The position numbers and the translations under genes are program-made. From Pseudomonas khavaziana (GTDB lineage: Bacteria > Pseudomonadota > Gammaproteobacteria > Pseudomonadales > Pseudomonadaceae), in the NCBI RefSeq assembly GCF_019145205.1, contig NZ_JAHSTT010000001.1, forward strand, positions 434,001-498,000: a DNA stretch of 64,000 nucleotides, in the 5' to 3' direction. The notes below the pieces were generated by a model. The model made no database searches. It was not told where the DNA came from and saw nothing but the letters and a program-made list of their open reading frames with translations. Positions 34,758 to 45,164 of this stretch are shown piece by piece; the stretch's first letter is position 1; each line of letters starts with the position of its first letter.

Positions 34758-34855
34758 GTAGGAGCGAGCTTGCTCGCGAAGGACGTCAACGACAACGCTG
34801 GCAGCCTGAATTAACGCGGTGCTTGTAGTTTTTTCGCGAGCAAGCTCGCTCCTAC
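34758..34855. repeat. REP doublet (REPIN)
   Basis: Two 23-base inverted arms, each a REP of the type GTAGGAGCGAGCTTGCTCGC, stand at 34758-34780 and 34833-34855, with 52 bases between. It can fold into one long hairpin. The same arms occur at 41219-41316. Confidence 0.92.
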
Positions 34856-34876
34856 AGTTGAATGCGTTTGCAAAGA

Positions 34877-34913
34877 AAAGCCCGCGTTGCCTATGAAAGC
34901 AGCGCGGGCTTTT
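34877..34913. terminator. Bidirectional terminator between fpr and trmO
   Basis: AAAAGCCCGCG (34877-34887) and CGCGGGCTTTT (34903-34913) form an 11-bp stem with A/T runs on both sides. Confidence 0.85.
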
Positions 34914-34926
34914 GCGTTTTTGCGAT

Positions 34927-35622
34927 TTACTGCGCCGGCACCACTTCCAGCACACAAATCATCCCCGGTTCCGGATAGTGCCAGCGCACATCCACATCCC
35001 AGAGTTGCGCGCCGTATTCCCGTTCTGACGTCGGGACCTGATACGCCGGCCGTGGATCCTGCGCCAGACACTGCTCAATCAGTTCCACCAAAGGCTCGCC
35101 GAGGCGCTGGGCGTGGCCTTTCGCCTGTTGCAGCGCGGTCTTGAGCCACTGCACAGCAATCAACTGCGGCGCACTGCTGGCGATGCCGTTTGTGGCATCG
35201 TCGATCATGTCGGCGTACGGCACATACGGCTTGATATCCAGTACCGGTGTGCCATCGAGCAGGTCTATTCCCGAGATCCACAGCCGCCCCGGCTCCACCT
35301 TGTCCAGCTTGACCACCGACTGGCCAATGCCATTAGGCCGATGAGTGGCGCGGGTGGCAAACACGCCCATGGACGTATTGCCACCCAAACGTGGCGGGCG
35401 CACTTTCAGGCGCGGCTTGTCTTCCAGGGCCTGGTGAAACAGAAACAGCAGCCACACATGGCTGACCTGCTCCAACCCCTGCACCGCCTCACCCTGGTCG
35501 AACGGCGCCACCAACTCCAGCACTCCGCGGGCAGCCGGCGCCAGTTGTGGTTGGCGTGGGATGGCGAACTTCTCCTTGAAGCAGGAGCGTACGAAGCCGA
35601 CGGGCGAGACCTGGTAACTCAT
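34927..35622 (-). CDS. tsaA: tRNA (N6-threonylcarbamoyladenosine37-N6)-methyltransferase TrmO/TsaA
   Basis: 231 residues, single-domain beta-barrel SAM methyltransferase of the YaeB/VirR family that methylates t6A37 of certain threonine tRNAs. Signature: VGFVRSCFKEKFAIPRQPQL, ATRATHRPNGIGQSVVKLD, and LLDGTPVLDIKPYVPYADM. The C-terminal domain is YaeB-like. It heads a minus-strand group with the DUF1456 gene upstream by 3 bases, so the two are probably co-transcribed. Confidence 0.92.
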   Translation of the reverse strand: MSYQVSPVGFVRSCFKEKFAIPRQPQLAPAARGVLELVAPFDQGEAVQGLEQVSHVWLLFLFHQALEDKPRLKVRPPRLGGNTSMGVFATRATHRPNGIGQSVVKLDKVEPGRLWISGIDLLDGTPVLDIKPYVPYADMIDDATNGIASSAPQLIAVQWLKTALQQAKGHAQRLGEPLVELIEQCLAQDPRPAYQVPTSEREYGAQLWDVDVRWHYPEPGMICVLEVVPAQ

Positions 35623-35625
35623 GGC

Positions 35626-36087
35626 TTAAGCGCGGACCCGCAGGGTCAAGCCCTTGAGGAAGTTACGCAGCAACTGGTCGCCGCACGGGCGGTAGTTGGT
35701 ATGACCGAACTTGCGGAACAGTGCGCTCAGCTCAGGCTTGGACACTGGGAACTCCGCTGCCTTGAGGATCGCATGCATGTCGTCTTCCTTCAGCTCGAAG
35801 GCCACGCGCAGCTTTTTCAGGATGATGTTGTTGGTTACCGGGGTTTCAATCGGCTGCGGCGGACGGCTTTCGTCCTTGCCGCGCTTGAAGATCACCAAAC
35901 CATCGAGGAAGTGGGCCATGACCTCATCCGGGCAGAACACGAAGCCTTCTTCCTCATCTTTCTTGAGGTAGGTCAGCAGGTCTTCCTTGGTCACGTCCAT
36001 GCCGCCGAGCTTGATGATCTCGACCATCTTGTTGTCGCTGATGTCGAGCATGTAGCGCACGCTGCGCAGTACGTCGTTGTGAATCAT
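35626..36087 (-). CDS. DUF1456 (YehS-like) protein
   Basis: 153 residues from the ATG at 36087, behind AGGAT. It is a tandem duplication of an about 70-residue helical unit: HNDVLRSVRYMLDISDNKMV and NNIILKKLRVAFELKEDDMH begin the two halves. The family is widespread in gamma-proteobacteria. No function is established. It sits between the pseudouridine synthase-like gene and trmO. Confidence 0.88.
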   Translation of the reverse strand: MIHNDVLRSVRYMLDISDNKMVEIIKLGGMDVTKEDLLTYLKKDEEEGFVFCPDEVMAHFLDGLVIFKRGKDESRPPQPIETPVTNNIILKKLRVAFELKEDDMHAILKAAEFPVSKPELSALFRKFGHTNYRPCGDQLLRNFLKGLTLRVRA

Positions 36088-36153
36088 GGTGGGCAATCCT
36101 GGTATCAACTGAGGACACCGCCCAATCAGGCGGTGTCGGGAAAAGGGAGCGGC

Positions 36154-36864
36154 TTAGAACTTCTCTTTGCCGGACAAGTAGCGCCATTGGCCAACTGGCA
36201 CCTTGCCGATGGATACGCCGCCGATACGGATACGGCGGATGGCGACGACTTTCAGGCCAACCGCTTCGCAGAACAGCGCGATCACGCCGGGCTGCGGGTT
36301 TTTCATCGCAAAGCGCAGGCGGTTTTCGTTCTGCCAACTGGCTTTGACTGCCGGCAACTCCTTGCCTTTGTAGGTCAGGCCGTGGTTCAGGCGATTGAGA
36401 CCGTGGGCAACCATGTCGCCTTCGACTTCTACCACGTACTCTTGCTCGATCTTGGCGGCATCGGCGGTCAACTTGCGCAAAATCTTCCAGTCCTGGGTGA
36501 ACACCAGCAGGCCGCTGGCCTTGGCTTGCAGGTCGGCGCTGGCGGTCAGGCGCAGGAAATGCCCCTTGAGCGGGCGCTTGCTGAAGCGATGTTCTTCGGA
36601 CAGGGTCTCGGCGCTGATCAAGGTCATGGCGGTTTCAGCATCCATGCCCGCCGGTGCATGCAGCAGGATGGTGACTGGCTCTGGCGCGGTGGCTTTAGCC
36701 TGCGGGTCCAGTTCAACTTTCTCGGTCGTGACCTTGAACTGCGGCTCATCGATCACTTCGCCGTCCACCGAGACCCAGCCGCCTTCGATAAACAGCTCAG
36801 CCTCCCGACGGGAGCAACCGACCAGTTCGATAAGGCGTTTGGAGAGGCGTATGGGGTCAGTCAT
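36154..36864 (-). CDS. RsuA/RluF-like pseudouridine synthase paralogue with altered active site
   Basis: 236 residues. The S4-like RNA-binding start (IRLSKRLIELVGCSRREAEL) and the synthase domain (KIEQEYVVEVEGDMVAHGLN, end VAIRRIRIGGVSIGKVPVG) mark the RsuA/RluB/E/F family, which isomerises uridine in rRNA. The catalytic motif GRLDxxxxGLL reads ADLQAKASGLLVFTQD, so the catalytic Asp is Gln. Either the protein binds RNA without catalysis or another Asp serves. Family membership is certain, activity is not. Confidence 0.8.
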   Translation of the reverse strand: MTDPIRLSKRLIELVGCSRREAELFIEGGWVSVDGEVIDEPQFKVTTEKVELDPQAKATAPEPVTILLHAPAGMDAETAMTLISAETLSEEHRFSKRPLKGHFLRLTASADLQAKASGLLVFTQDWKILRKLTADAAKIEQEYVVEVEGDMVAHGLNRLNHGLTYKGKELPAVKASWQNENRLRFAMKNPQPGVIALFCEAVGLKVVAIRRIRIGGVSIGKVPVGQWRYLSGKEKF

Positions 36865-36935
36865 GACAAGGGCCGTAACAAAAGGGGGCGGCTATTGTAC
36901 CTGCCTGGCGTCGGTTAATCCCGAGCCCATTTCAT

Positions 36936-37409
36936 TTAGCCCTGGCGCGCCTGTTGTCGCGCCTGGCGCAAACGCATATGCAGCAACGGGTAGGGCTGGC
37001 CAAGGCCGTCATGTTCCGTGCGTCCGATCACCTCGAAGCCTTGCTTGAGGTAAAAGCCCAGGGCCAGGGGGTTCTGCTCGTTGACGTCCAGTTCCTCGGC
37101 ATTCATGTGGTCAATTGCATAGCCCAGCAATTGGCGGCCCAGGCCCTGGCCACGATGTTGCGGGTCGATAAACAGCATCTCCACCTTGCCCGCCGCCACC
37201 CCGGCGAACCCGGTGATACGTTGGCGTGAGTCCTTGGTGCAGATCAGCATCACCGCGTCCAGGTAGCGGGTCAGCACCAGGTTTTTCAGCAAGTCGATAT
37301 AGCTGCCCGGCAGGAAATCGTGGGTGGCGCGTACCGAGTCTTCCCAGATCTGCGCCAAACGCGCGTAATCGCTGGATTGAGGTGTGTGGATAACCGAATG
37401 CTGCCGCAT
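36936..37409 (-). CDS. GNAT-family acetyltransferase
   Basis: 157 residues. The acetyl-CoA loop is LFIDPQHRGQGLGRQLLGYA, and the C-terminal part NPLALGFYLKQGFEVIGRTE is typical of YjaB/YiiD-like GNATs. There is an ATG at 37409 without a strong ribosome site. It stands alone between the synthase gene and the rimO terminator. The substrate is unknown. Confidence 0.85.
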   Translation of the reverse strand: MRQHSVIHTPQSSDYARLAQIWEDSVRATHDFLPGSYIDLLKNLVLTRYLDAVMLICTKDSRQRITGFAGVAAGKVEMLFIDPQHRGQGLGRQLLGYAIDHMNAEELDVNEQNPLALGFYLKQGFEVIGRTEHDGLGQPYPLLHMRLRQARQQARQG

Positions 37410-37462
37410 GCCTGCTGCCCCTTGCCGTAATTGGCGTCGATGGGCAAAACGATAGCCCGAAA

Positions 37463-37496
37463 AAAGCCCCGCATCTTGTCAGAGGCGGGGCTTTTT
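37463..37496. terminator. Bidirectional terminator
   Basis: GCCCCGC pairs with GCGGGGC, flanked by an A-run (GAAAAAA) and a T-run. It lies upstream of the GNAT gene and downstream of rimO. A separate palindrome, TCCCACGC-A-GCGTGGGA, is at 37566-37582, in the 195-base gap. Confidence 0.75.
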
Positions 37497-37604
37497 CAAA
37501 AATATTACGCCTTGATCATCATTGTCGGCGCCGGCTGGCGGGACGCTGAGGGTCCCGAGAGGCAATCCCACGCAGCGTGGGAACGATCAATTACGCAAAT
37601 GCGA

Positions 37605-38945
37605 TCAGTCGCGTTTTTCAGCCCACAAGTCGTACTCGTCGGCGTCGGTCACGGTGCACCAGACCTTGTCGCCCGGCTTCAAGCCGCTGGCATCGTCGAT
37701 AAATACGTTACCGTCGATCTCCGGCGCATCGAAGAAGCAACGGCCAACCGCGCCTTGCTCGTCGACTTCATCGATCAACACTTCGATTTCCTTGCCGATG
37801 CGCAGTTGCAGGCGTGCCGAACTGATCGCCTGCTGGTGTGCCATGAAACGCTCCCAGCGCTCCTGCTTGACGTCGTCCGGCACCACGGCCAGGTCCAGCA
37901 GGTTGGCCGGAGCGCCTTCCACCGGCGAGTACTGGAAGCAGCCGACGCGGTCCAGCTGAGCTTCGGTCAGCCAGTCGAGCAGGTACTGGAAGTCTTCTTC
38001 GGTCTCGCCGGGGAAGCCGACGATGAAGGTGGAACGGATGATCAGTTCCGGGCAGATCTCGCGCCAGTTCTTGATGCGCGCCAGGGTCTTGTCCTCGAAC
38101 GCCGGGCGTTTCATCGCCTTGAGCACCTTCGGGCTGGCGTGCTGGAACGGGATGTCCAGGTACGGCAGGATTTTGCCGGCGGCCATCAGCGGGATCAGCT
38201 CGTCCACGTGCGGGTACGGGTAAACGTAGTGCAGGCGCACCCACACACCCAGGCTGCTCAAGGCTTCGCAGAGTTCTGTCATGCGGGTTTTCACCGGCGC
38301 GCCGTTCCAGAAGCCGGTGCGGTATTTCACGTCGACGCCGTAGGCGCTGGTGTCCTGGGAGATCACCAGCAGTTCCTTGACGCCGGACTTGACCAGGCGT
38401 TGGGCTTCGTCGAGCACGTCACCGACCGAGCGGCTCACCAGTTTGCCGCGCATCGACGGGATGATGCAGAAGCTGCAGCTGTGGTTGCAGCCTTCGGAAA
38501 TCTTCAGGTAAGCGTAGTGGCGAGGGGTCAGCTTGATGCCTTGGGGCGGCACCAGGTCGATCAGCGGGTTGTGGTCCTGGCGTGGCGGCACCACGTCGTG
38601 CACGGCGTTGACCACCTGCTCGTACTGCTGCGGGCCGGTTACGGCCAGCACGCTCGGGTGCACGTTGCGGATATTGCCTTCTTCCACACCCATGCAGCCG
38701 GTCACGATGACCTTGCCGTTTTCCTTGATGGCTTCGCCAATCACTTCCAACGACTCGGCTTTGGCCGAGTCGATGAAGCCGCAGGTGTTGACCACCACCA
38801 CGTCGGCGTCCTGGTACGTGGATACGACGTCATAGCCTTCCATCCGCAATTGCGTGAGGATGCGCTCGGAGTCGACCAGAGCCTTCGGGCAACCCAGGGA
38901 AACAAAGCCAACCTTGGGGTTGGCTTTTGCGATGGTGGTGGACAT
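37605..38945 (-). CDS. rimO: Ribosomal protein S12 methylthiotransferase RimO
   Basis: 446 residues from [20 protein letters not shown]. It adds a methylthio group to Asp of protein S12. An N-terminal UPF0004 domain with Cys residues ([31 protein letters not shown]) binds one [4Fe-4S] cluster. The radical-SAM motif is [20 protein letters not shown]. The C-terminal TRAM domain spans about 380-446. A 506-codon antisense frame across it is an artefact. Confidence 0.97.
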   Translation of the reverse strand: MSTTIAKANPKVGFVSLGCPKALVDSERILTQLRMEGYDVVSTYQDADVVVVNTCGFIDSAKAESLEVIGEAIKENGKVIVTGCMGVEEGNIRNVHPSVLAVTGPQQYEQVVNAVHDVVPPRQDHNPLIDLVPPQGIKLTPRHYAYLKISEGCNHSCSFCIIPSMRGKLVSRSVGDVLDEAQRLVKSGVKELLVISQDTSAYGVDVKYRTGFWNGAPVKTRMTELCEALSSLGVWVRLHYVYPYPHVDELIPLMAAGKILPYLDIPFQHASPKVLKAMKRPAFEDKTLARIKNWREICPELIIRSTFIVGFPGETEEDFQYLLDWLTEAQLDRVGCFQYSPVEGAPANLLDLAVVPDDVKQERWERFMAHQQAISSARLQLRIGKEIEVLIDEVDEQGAVGRCFFDAPEIDGNVFIDDASGLKPGDKVWCTVTDADEYDLWAEKRD

Positions 38946-39234
38946 GTCTAACCTCGGTATTGAATGACGCTGCCGGTCGTGCACGACAAGGCAGCGGAAG
39001 GGCGCTTGGTGCGCCTCTGATCAAAAAGTGCGCAATTCTAGCGACGGGCAACGCACTTGACCAGCTTTATGCAGGGAAATGCGACGAGTGCTGCGCTATG
39101 CTTCGCGCCGTTACGCACGGGTAATGCCCTTGGGTCAATAAAACGTCTGTTACGAGAAGTAAAACAGCGCATGCTAGGGTCAGCTTAGTCGTGCTGTTTA
39201 TAAAAGACCTCAGGTCAAAGGGCAGGAGTGGTTG

Positions 39235-41136
39235 ATGGGTCAGGCAAGTAGTCAGGCAGCAGGTGCCGAGCATTCAAACGCCAAGCCGATTGGCATGCTG
39301 GTGGCGGCGGTCGGGGTGGTTTATGGCGATATCGGGACCAGCCCGCTCTACACCCTTAAAGAGGTGTTCAACGGTGGTTATGGGGTGCAGGTCAACCATG
39401 ACGGCGTCTTGGGGATCCTGGCGCTGATCTTCTGGTCGCTGATCTGGGTGGTGTCGATCAAGTACATGCTGTTTGTGCTGCGCGCCGACAACCAGGGCGA
39501 GGGCGGCATCATGGCGCTCACTGCATTAGCGCGGCGAGCCGCCGGGGAGCGTGCAAAACTGCGTAGTTTCCTGGTGGTGTGCGGCCTGTGTGGCGCGGCG
39601 CTGTTCTATGGCGACAGCATGATCACCCCGGCCATTTCCGTGTTGTCGGCCATCGAAGGCCTGGAGCTGGCGTTCGACGGCCTGGAAAAATGGGTGGTGC
39701 CGATTGCGTTGATTGTGCTGGTGGCGCTGTTCCTGATCCAGAAACACGGCACCGATCGCATCGGCAAGCTGTTCGGTCCAGTGATGGTCACCTGGTTCCT
39801 GGTGCTGGGAGGGCTGGGTGTGTACGGCATCCTGCAGCAGCCCGAAGTGCTGAATGCACTGAACCCGGCATGGGGCGTGCGCTTCTTTATGGTGCACCCC
39901 GGTATCGGCGTGGCGATCCTCGGCGCGGTGGTGCTGGCCTTGACCGGCGCCGAAGCGCTGTACGCCGACATGGGCCACTTCGGCCGCAAACCCATTGCCC
40001 GTGCCTGGTTCATCCTGGTGCTGCCGGCGCTGGTGCTCAACTATTTTGGCCAAGGCGCCATGCTGCTGGGCGATCCGGAAGCCGCACGCAACCCGTTCTA
40101 TCTGCTGGCGCCGAGCTGGGCACTGATTCCGTTGGTGGGCTTGTCCACACTGGCGACGGTGATTGCTTCCCAGGCGGTGATCTCCGGGGCGTTCTCGTTG
40201 ACCCGCCAGGCGATCCAACTTGGCTACATTCCGCGCATGCATATCCAGCACACCTCCAGTGCCGAGCAGGGCCAGATCTACATTGGCGCGGTGAACTGGT
40301 CGCTGATGGTGGGTGTGATCCTGCTGGTGCTGGGCTTCGAGTCTTCTGGTGCGCTGGCTTCGGCCTACGGCGTGGCCGTGACCGGCACCATGCTGATGAC
40401 CACTATCCTGGTGTCGGCGGTCATGCTGCTGCTGTGGAAATGGCCCCCGGTACTGGCTGTGCCGGTGTTGCTCTGCTGCCTGTTGGTGGACGGCCTGTTC
40501 TTCGCGGCCAACGTGCCCAAGGTGATCCAGGGCGGTGCCTTCCCGGTGCTGGCGGGGATCGTGTTGTTTGTGCTGATGACCACCTGGAAGCGTGGCAAGC
40601 AGTTGCTGGTCGAGCGCCTCGACGAAGGCGGGCTGCCGTTACCGATCTTTATCAGCAGTATCCGCGTGCAGCCGCCCCATCGTGTGCAGGGCACGGCGGT
40701 GTTCCTCACTGCGCGGCCCGATGCGGTGCCCCACGCGCTCTTGCATAACCTGCTGCATAACCAGGTGTTGCATGAGCAAGTGGTGCTGCTTACGGTAGTC
40801 TACGAGGACGTTCCGCGGGTGCCCGCCACGCGGCGGTTTGAGGTGGACGCGTATGGCGAAGGCTTCTTTCGGGTGATCCTGCATTTCGGCTTTACCGACG
40901 AGCCGGACGTGCCCGAAGCACTCAAGCTGTGCCATTTGAGTGACTTGGATTTCAGTCCGATGCGCACCACCTACTTCCTCAGCCGCGAAACAGTGATCGC
41001 CTCGCGTATCAAGGGCATGGCGCGCTGGCGCGAGACCCTGTTCGCCTTCATGTTAAAGAACGCCAACGGCAACCTGCGCTTCTTCAAGTTGCCGGTAAAC
41101 CGCGTGATCGAGCTGGGCACCCAGGTCGAAATGTAA
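39235..41136 (+). CDS. kup: Potassium transporter Kup
   Basis: 633 residues. Proton-coupled potassium uptake across the inner membrane. The N-terminus [20 protein letters not shown] (then YTLKEVF) is the Kup signature. About 12 transmembrane helices span residues 20-460, followed by a soluble C-terminal domain (about 460-633). The ATG at 39235 follows GGAGTGG. The 280 bases upstream hold no gene. A REPIN follows the gene. Confidence 0.96.
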   Translation: MGQASSQAAGAEHSNAKPIGMLVAAVGVVYGDIGTSPLYTLKEVFNGGYGVQVNHDGVLGILALIFWSLIWVVSIKYMLFVLRADNQGEGGIMALTALARRAAGERAKLRSFLVVCGLCGAALFYGDSMITPAISVLSAIEGLELAFDGLEKWVVPIALIVLVALFLIQKHGTDRIGKLFGPVMVTWFLVLGGLGVYGILQQPEVLNALNPAWGVRFFMVHPGIGVAILGAVVLALTGAEALYADMGHFGRKPIARAWFILVLPALVLNYFGQGAMLLGDPEAARNPFYLLAPSWALIPLVGLSTLATVIASQAVISGAFSLTRQAIQLGYIPRMHIQHTSSAEQGQIYIGAVNWSLMVGVILLVLGFESSGALASAYGVAVTGTMLMTTILVSAVMLLLWKWPPVLAVPVLLCCLLVDGLFFAANVPKVIQGGAFPVLAGIVLFVLMTTWKRGKQLLVERLDEGGLPLPIFISSIRVQPPHRVQGTAVFLTARPDAVPHALLHNLLHNQVLHEQVVLLTVVYEDVPRVPATRRFEVDAYGEGFFRVILHFGFTDEPDVPEALKLCHLSDLDFSPMRTTYFLSRETVIASRIKGMARWRETLFAFMLKNANGNLRFFKLPVNRVIELGTQVEM

Positions 41137-41218
41137 GGCGTTGCACCACGGGAGCCGGCAATCGGCTCCCGCTTTCCTTATCTGAACCCTGTGCAATCGA
41201 TGGTTGTCGACTAGGCTG

Positions 41219-41316
41219 GTAGGAGCGAGCTTGCTCGCGAAAAACGTCAACGATCACGCGTTAATCCTGGATAAACGCAGCGCCTATGAGGCCTTCGCGA
41301 GCAAGCTCGCTCCTAC
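41219..41316. repeat. REP doublet (REPIN), second copy
   Basis: The same 23-base arms as at 34758-34855, here at 41219-41241 and 41294-41316, with a different 52-base centre. It sits between kup and the flavin oxidoreductase gene and ends 32 bases before the latter. Confidence 0.92.
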
Positions 41317-41348
41317 AGAAATGTCTAGAAACCCAGAAGAGGTGCGCC

Positions 41349-42455
41349 ATGAGTCAGCTGCTCGAACCCTATACCCTGCGCCAATTGACCCTGCTCAACC
41401 GCATCGCGGTCTCGCCGATGTGCCAATACTCAAGCGACGATGGCCTGGCCAACGACTGGCACCTGGTGCATCTCGGCAGCCGCGCCGTGGGGGGCGCCGG
41501 GCTGATTTTCACCGAAGCCACCGCCGTGACGGCCGATGGGCGCATCACCGCCCAGGATCTGGGTCTGTGGAACGATGCCCAGATCGAACCGCTGCAACGC
41601 ATAACGCGCTTTATCGCGGCCCAGGGGGCAGTTGCGGGTATTCAACTGGCCCATGCAGGACGCAAGGCCAGTACCCATCGGCCTTGGATTGGCAAGCATG
41701 GCAGCGTCAAGCCGGACGAAGGCGGCTGGGTGCCGGTGGGGCCTTCGCCGATTGCCTTCGACCCGAATCACACCCAGCCCAAGCAATTGGACGAAGGGCA
41801 GATCCAGCAGGTGATTGCCGATTTTGTCGCTGCCGCCAAGCGCGCCTTGACCGCCGGCTTTGAAGTGGTGGAAATCCATGCTGCCCATGGCTACCTGCTG
41901 CACCAATTTCTATCGCCGATCAGCAACCAGCGTCAGGACCACTACGGTGGGTCGTTCGAAAACCGCATTCGACTGGTGCTGGAGGTGACCAAGGCTGTGC
42001 GCGCTGCCTGGCCACAGGACTTGCCGCTGTTTGTGCGAGTATCGGCCACCGATTGGGTAGAAGACGGCTGGAACCCGGATGAAACCGTGGAGCTGGCGCG
42101 CCGCCTCAAAGACTTGGGTGTCGACCTGATCGACGTGTCCTCCGGGGGGACCGCCGCCAATGCCGAGATCCCCACCGGCCCCGGCTACCAGACGCGCTTC
42201 GCCGAGCGGGTGCGCAAAGAGTCGGGCATCGCCACCGGCACGGTCGGCATGATCACCGAACCGGCCCAGGCCGAGCACATCCTGCGCACTTGCCAGGCTG
42301 ACATTATCTTCCTGGCTCGCGAACTGCTGCGCGATCCTTATTGGCCGCTGCATGCCGACGATGACCTGGGTGGGCGCAAGGCCATCTGGCCGGCCCAATA
42401 CCAGCGGGCGACCCATCGCGACCAGCCGATCCATGAGTCGGATCTGCGCGACTGA
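41349..42455 (+). CDS. NADH:flavin oxidoreductase, old yellow enzyme family (XenA/YqjM-like)
   Basis: 368 residues from MSQLLEPYTLRQLTLLNRIA. An FMN-dependent ene-reductase. SPMCQYSSDDGLANDWHLVH has the active-site Cys and the Tyr typical of the YqjM/XenA class. IQLAHAGRKAS carries the catalytic His (HAGR), and the FMN/phosphate region is HGYLLHQFLSPISNQRQDHY. The physiological substrate is unknown; relatives reduce enones and nitro-compounds. Confidence 0.92.
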   Translation: MSQLLEPYTLRQLTLLNRIAVSPMCQYSSDDGLANDWHLVHLGSRAVGGAGLIFTEATAVTADGRITAQDLGLWNDAQIEPLQRITRFIAAQGAVAGIQLAHAGRKASTHRPWIGKHGSVKPDEGGWVPVGPSPIAFDPNHTQPKQLDEGQIQQVIADFVAAAKRALTAGFEVVEIHAAHGYLLHQFLSPISNQRQDHYGGSFENRIRLVLEVTKAVRAAWPQDLPLFVRVSATDWVEDGWNPDETVELARRLKDLGVDLIDVSSGGTAANAEIPTGPGYQTRFAERVRKESGIATGTVGMITEPAQAEHILRTCQADIIFLARELLRDPYWPLHADDDLGGRKAIWPAQYQRATHRDQPIHESDLRD

Positions 42456-42558
42456 TCTTGCACACGGCCCCGCCAGACCCACTCTTACACGGTGGGTTTT
42501 TTCTTGCCGGCGTTTAAAGGAAGGCTGATCCTTGGTGGTCGTGAAGCAGGAGACCCCT

Positions 42559-43095
42559 ATGCTGGTGGAACGCGCGTTAACCGAAAACGATATCCCCTTG
42601 CTGGCTACCATCGACCGTACGGAGTTGATCCAGGCGTGCTATCGCATGGAGCGTGGTGAACTGGTGTTGTATACCGCGCACCATGACATGCGCGGCTGGC
42701 CCGAAGGCGAGGCCGAGCAGGATGCCGTGGCCCTGCGTGCCTGTCTCCAGCGTGGCGGGTGGCTGTGGGGCGTTTTTGACGGCCCCGCGCTGGTCGCCGC
42801 AGCGGTGGTGGACAACCGGCCCTTGCGCCATCAGGGCCTGCTAATGCGGCAGTTGAAATTCCTGCACGTCAGTCACGCATCCCGTGGTTCGGGCCTGGGT
42901 GGCCGGTTGTTGGCGCTGGCCTGCGAGCACGGCTGGCAGGTGGCGGCACAGGCGTTGTATATCTCGGCCACGTCGTCGCGTAACACCGTGGACTTTTACC
43001 TGCGCCATGGTTGCCGACTGCTGCAGCAACCCCATGCTGAGCTGTATGCACAAGAGCCTCTGGACATTCACCTGTATCGGCCACTGTGTGAGTAA
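42559..43095 (+). CDS. GNAT-family acetyltransferase
   Basis: 178 residues from the ATG at 42559, six bases after AGGAG. The acetyl-CoA loop is VSHASRGSGLGGRLLALACE, and ISATSSRNTVDFYLRHGCRL fits the C-terminal GNAT motif. Substrate unknown. A terminator-like palindrome (CCCACTCTTACACGGTGGG) lies upstream at about 42479-42498. Confidence 0.85.
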   Translation: MLVERALTENDIPLLATIDRTELIQACYRMERGELVLYTAHHDMRGWPEGEAEQDAVALRACLQRGGWLWGVFDGPALVAAAVVDNRPLRHQGLLMRQLKFLHVSHASRGSGLGGRLLALACEHGWQVAAQALYISATSSRNTVDFYLRHGCRLLQQPHAELYAQEPLDIHLYRPLCE

Positions 43096-43299
43096 CGGCT
43101 GTAGGGTTTTATTACCCAGCCTATTTTTTTAAGTGAATACTCTAAAAAAATCCCACGTGCGACGAGATAGTTTCTAAGATTAGGGTAAGTCTGGTTCCTG
43201 GCCCAGGGAGGCAGGCTGCTTGTCCACGGAAGCGTTGCGCTTCGGGGAGTTGGGAAGTGGGCACCAGGAGTATTTGACTGATATCAGGAGTAACAGTCC

Positions 43300-43485
43300 A
43301 TGGCCAAGTCCTATGGCGTAGCGGGTGCGGTGGCGTCTTTCCTCAGCCGCCGGATGTCCTTGCGGGATCGAAGGTTGAGTTCGGATGAAATGGAGCTGCT
43401 GGCCCAGTATCGGGCGCTGACCGAAAGTGATCAGGTGGCGATGCGGTACTTGATTGGTGCGATGAAAAGCGTATCGCGCTTCTGA
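43300..43485 (+). CDS. Small conserved hypothetical protein
   Basis: 61 residues (MAKSYGVAGAVASFLSRRMS then LRDRRLSSDEMELLAQYRAL). A good AGGAG precedes the ATG by 8 bases, which supports translation. Basic N-terminal half, amphipathic helix in the second half, no membrane segment. Function unknown. The 204-base region before it is AT-rich near 43125-43170 and has complementary CCTGG/CCAGG segments at 43196 and 43264. Confidence 0.6.
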   Translation: MAKSYGVAGAVASFLSRRMSLRDRRLSSDEMELLAQYRALTESDQVAMRYLIGAMKSVSRF

Positions 43486-43538
43486 GCTATATACGATCAC
43501 TCCCACGTTCTCGCGTGGGAATGATCGCGAAGCTCACC

Positions 43539-45164
43539 TCAGGTGTACTTGCGCTGCTCCGGCGCAGGCGGGAAGTATTGGTAGAGCCAGGTTTCGCTCA
43601 AGGTTCGGTCCTGGGTGCGAATAAACAGGCGCAGCTCCACCGGCTCCACACTGTCGCTGGTGGGGTACCAGTCGAACAGGATGCGATATCCTTTGATGTT
43701 GTCCAGCACCAGCACGCTGAAATCCTTCACCTCACCATGGGAGCAGGTCACTACCGGCTCGATACCGGTGCCTGCTGGCAGGCGATCCAGGCCGCCGCCC
43801 TTGAAGTCGACGGCGAAACGCCGTGCCCACACCTTCGGGTAATGCTCGCCGGGTGCCCAACCCTCGGTAAATCCACCCATGCCCGAACGAGTCGCGTCGA
43901 CCTGGGCCAGCGGCGTGCTCACCGGCGGTAGTGCGCTCCAGTACAGCTTGTAGCCATAATTGAGCGAATCACCAGCGGCCACGGGCTTTTTCGGGGTCCA
44001 GAAGGCCACGATATTGTCCAGGGTTTCGCCGGTGGTGGGGATCTCCAGCAAATCGATCGAGCCTTCACCCCATGCAGTGGTAGGTTCAACCCACAGACTT
44101 GGGCGCTTGCTGTACCAGTCGACGGTGTCCTGGTAGCTGGCGAACTCATGATCGGTCTGCACCAGGCCGAAGCCTTTGGGGTCGGTGTCGGCGAACGCAT
44201 TGAATTGCAGCTTGGCCGGGTTGTTCAGCGGGCGGCAGATCCACTCGCCATTGCCGCGCCACATGGCCAGGCGGTCCGAATCGTGGATTTGCGGGTGGAT
44301 GGTGTCGCACATGCGCCGCTCGTGGGTACCGCAGCTGAACATGCTGGTCATCGGCGCGATGCCCAGTTGTTCGATGGCGGTGCGCGCATTGATATGCGCA
44401 TCGATCGCCATCACCACCTGGTTGGCCTGGCAGTCGATATCGAAGCGGTAGGCGCCGGTGGCGCTCGGTGAGTCGAGCAGGGCATAGACCACAAAACGGG
44501 TGGCGTTCTTGTCCGGGGTTTCGAACCAGAACTGCGTGAAATCGGGGAATTCTTCGCGTTTTTTCGCGTAGGTATCAATCGCCAGGCCACGGGCCGAGAG
44601 GCCGTATTGGCCGGTGGAGTCCACTGCGCGGAAGTAGCTGGCGCCGAGAAACGACAGCACGTCATGGCGGTCCAGTTCCGGCGCCTTGAACAGCTTGAAA
44701 CCGGAGAAACCCAGGTCGCCGGTCAGTTGCTGGGTGTCCACCGTGGTTTTTTCATAGTTGAACAGCGAAGGGCGGAAATGCACTTCGCGGGCCTCGCGGG
44801 TCTTGGGATCGACACTGTGCATGCGCACCGGGGTCTTGAAGCCCATGCCGACATGGAAGAACTGCACGTCGAGTTGGCCATTCAATTCTTTCCATAACGA
44901 ATGGTTGCCGTCATAGCCGATGGCGTTGAAATTCTGCGGGGTCATGGTGGCCAGGGTCGGCGGCAGTACCTGTTTAGTGTCCTGATAGCCACGGATGGCC
45001 AATTGCTTGGCTTGCGCCTTGAGCGATTCGAAATCGAACGCCACGGCCTTGCCATCGGCGGCCCGGTTCCCGGCCCAAGCCTGCGCGGCCAGCAGGCCGC
45101 TGGCCGACAAACCGGTGTAAGCCGCAATGGCCATGGACGCTTTGAGCAAATTCCTGCGGTGCAT
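43539..45164 (-). CDS. opgD: Periplasmic glucan biosynthesis protein OpgD
   Basis: 541 residues with a twin-arginine signal ([20 protein letters not shown], cleaved after QAWA), so it is exported folded. OpgD/MdoD shapes osmoregulated periplasmic glucans; structures of the OpgG/OpgD family show a beta-sandwich with glucan-cleaving activity. Motifs: [20 protein letters not shown], then [21 protein letters not shown] palindrome, TCCCACG/CGTGGGA, at 43501-43520 lies beyond its stop. Confidence 0.93.
   Translation of the reverse strand: MHRRNLLKASMAIAAYTGLSASGLLAAQAWAGNRAADGKAVAFDFESLKAQAKQLAIRGYQDTKQVLPPTLATMTPQNFNAIGYDGNHSLWKELNGQLDVQFFHVGMGFKTPVRMHSVDPKTREAREVHFRPSLFNYEKTTVDTQQLTGDLGFSGFKLFKAPELDRHDVLSFLGASYFRAVDSTGQYGLSARGLAIDTYAKKREEFPDFTQFWFETPDKNATRFVVYALLDSPSATGAYRFDIDCQANQVVMAIDAHINARTAIEQLGIAPMTSMFSCGTHERRMCDTIHPQIHDSDRLAMWRGNGEWICRPLNNPAKLQFNAFADTDPKGFGLVQTDHEFASYQDTVDWYSKRPSLWVEPTTAWGEGSIDLLEIPTTGETLDNIVAFWTPKKPVAAGDSLNYGYKLYWSALPPVSTPLAQVDATRSGMGGFTEGWAPGEHYPKVWARRFAVDFKGGGLDRLPAGTGIEPVVTCSHGEVKDFSVLVLDNIKGYRILFDWYPTSDSVEPVELRLFIRTQDRTLSETWLYQYFPPAPEQRKYT

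Noticed and set aside
37431..38951. 506-codon frame opposite rimO
   Set aside because: Antisense of a gene with clear radical-SAM motifs.
41204..41863. 219-codon frame starting in the REPIN upstream of the oxidoreductase
   Set aside because: The N-terminal part is read-through of REP sequence and the rest overlaps the old yellow enzyme gene in another frame.
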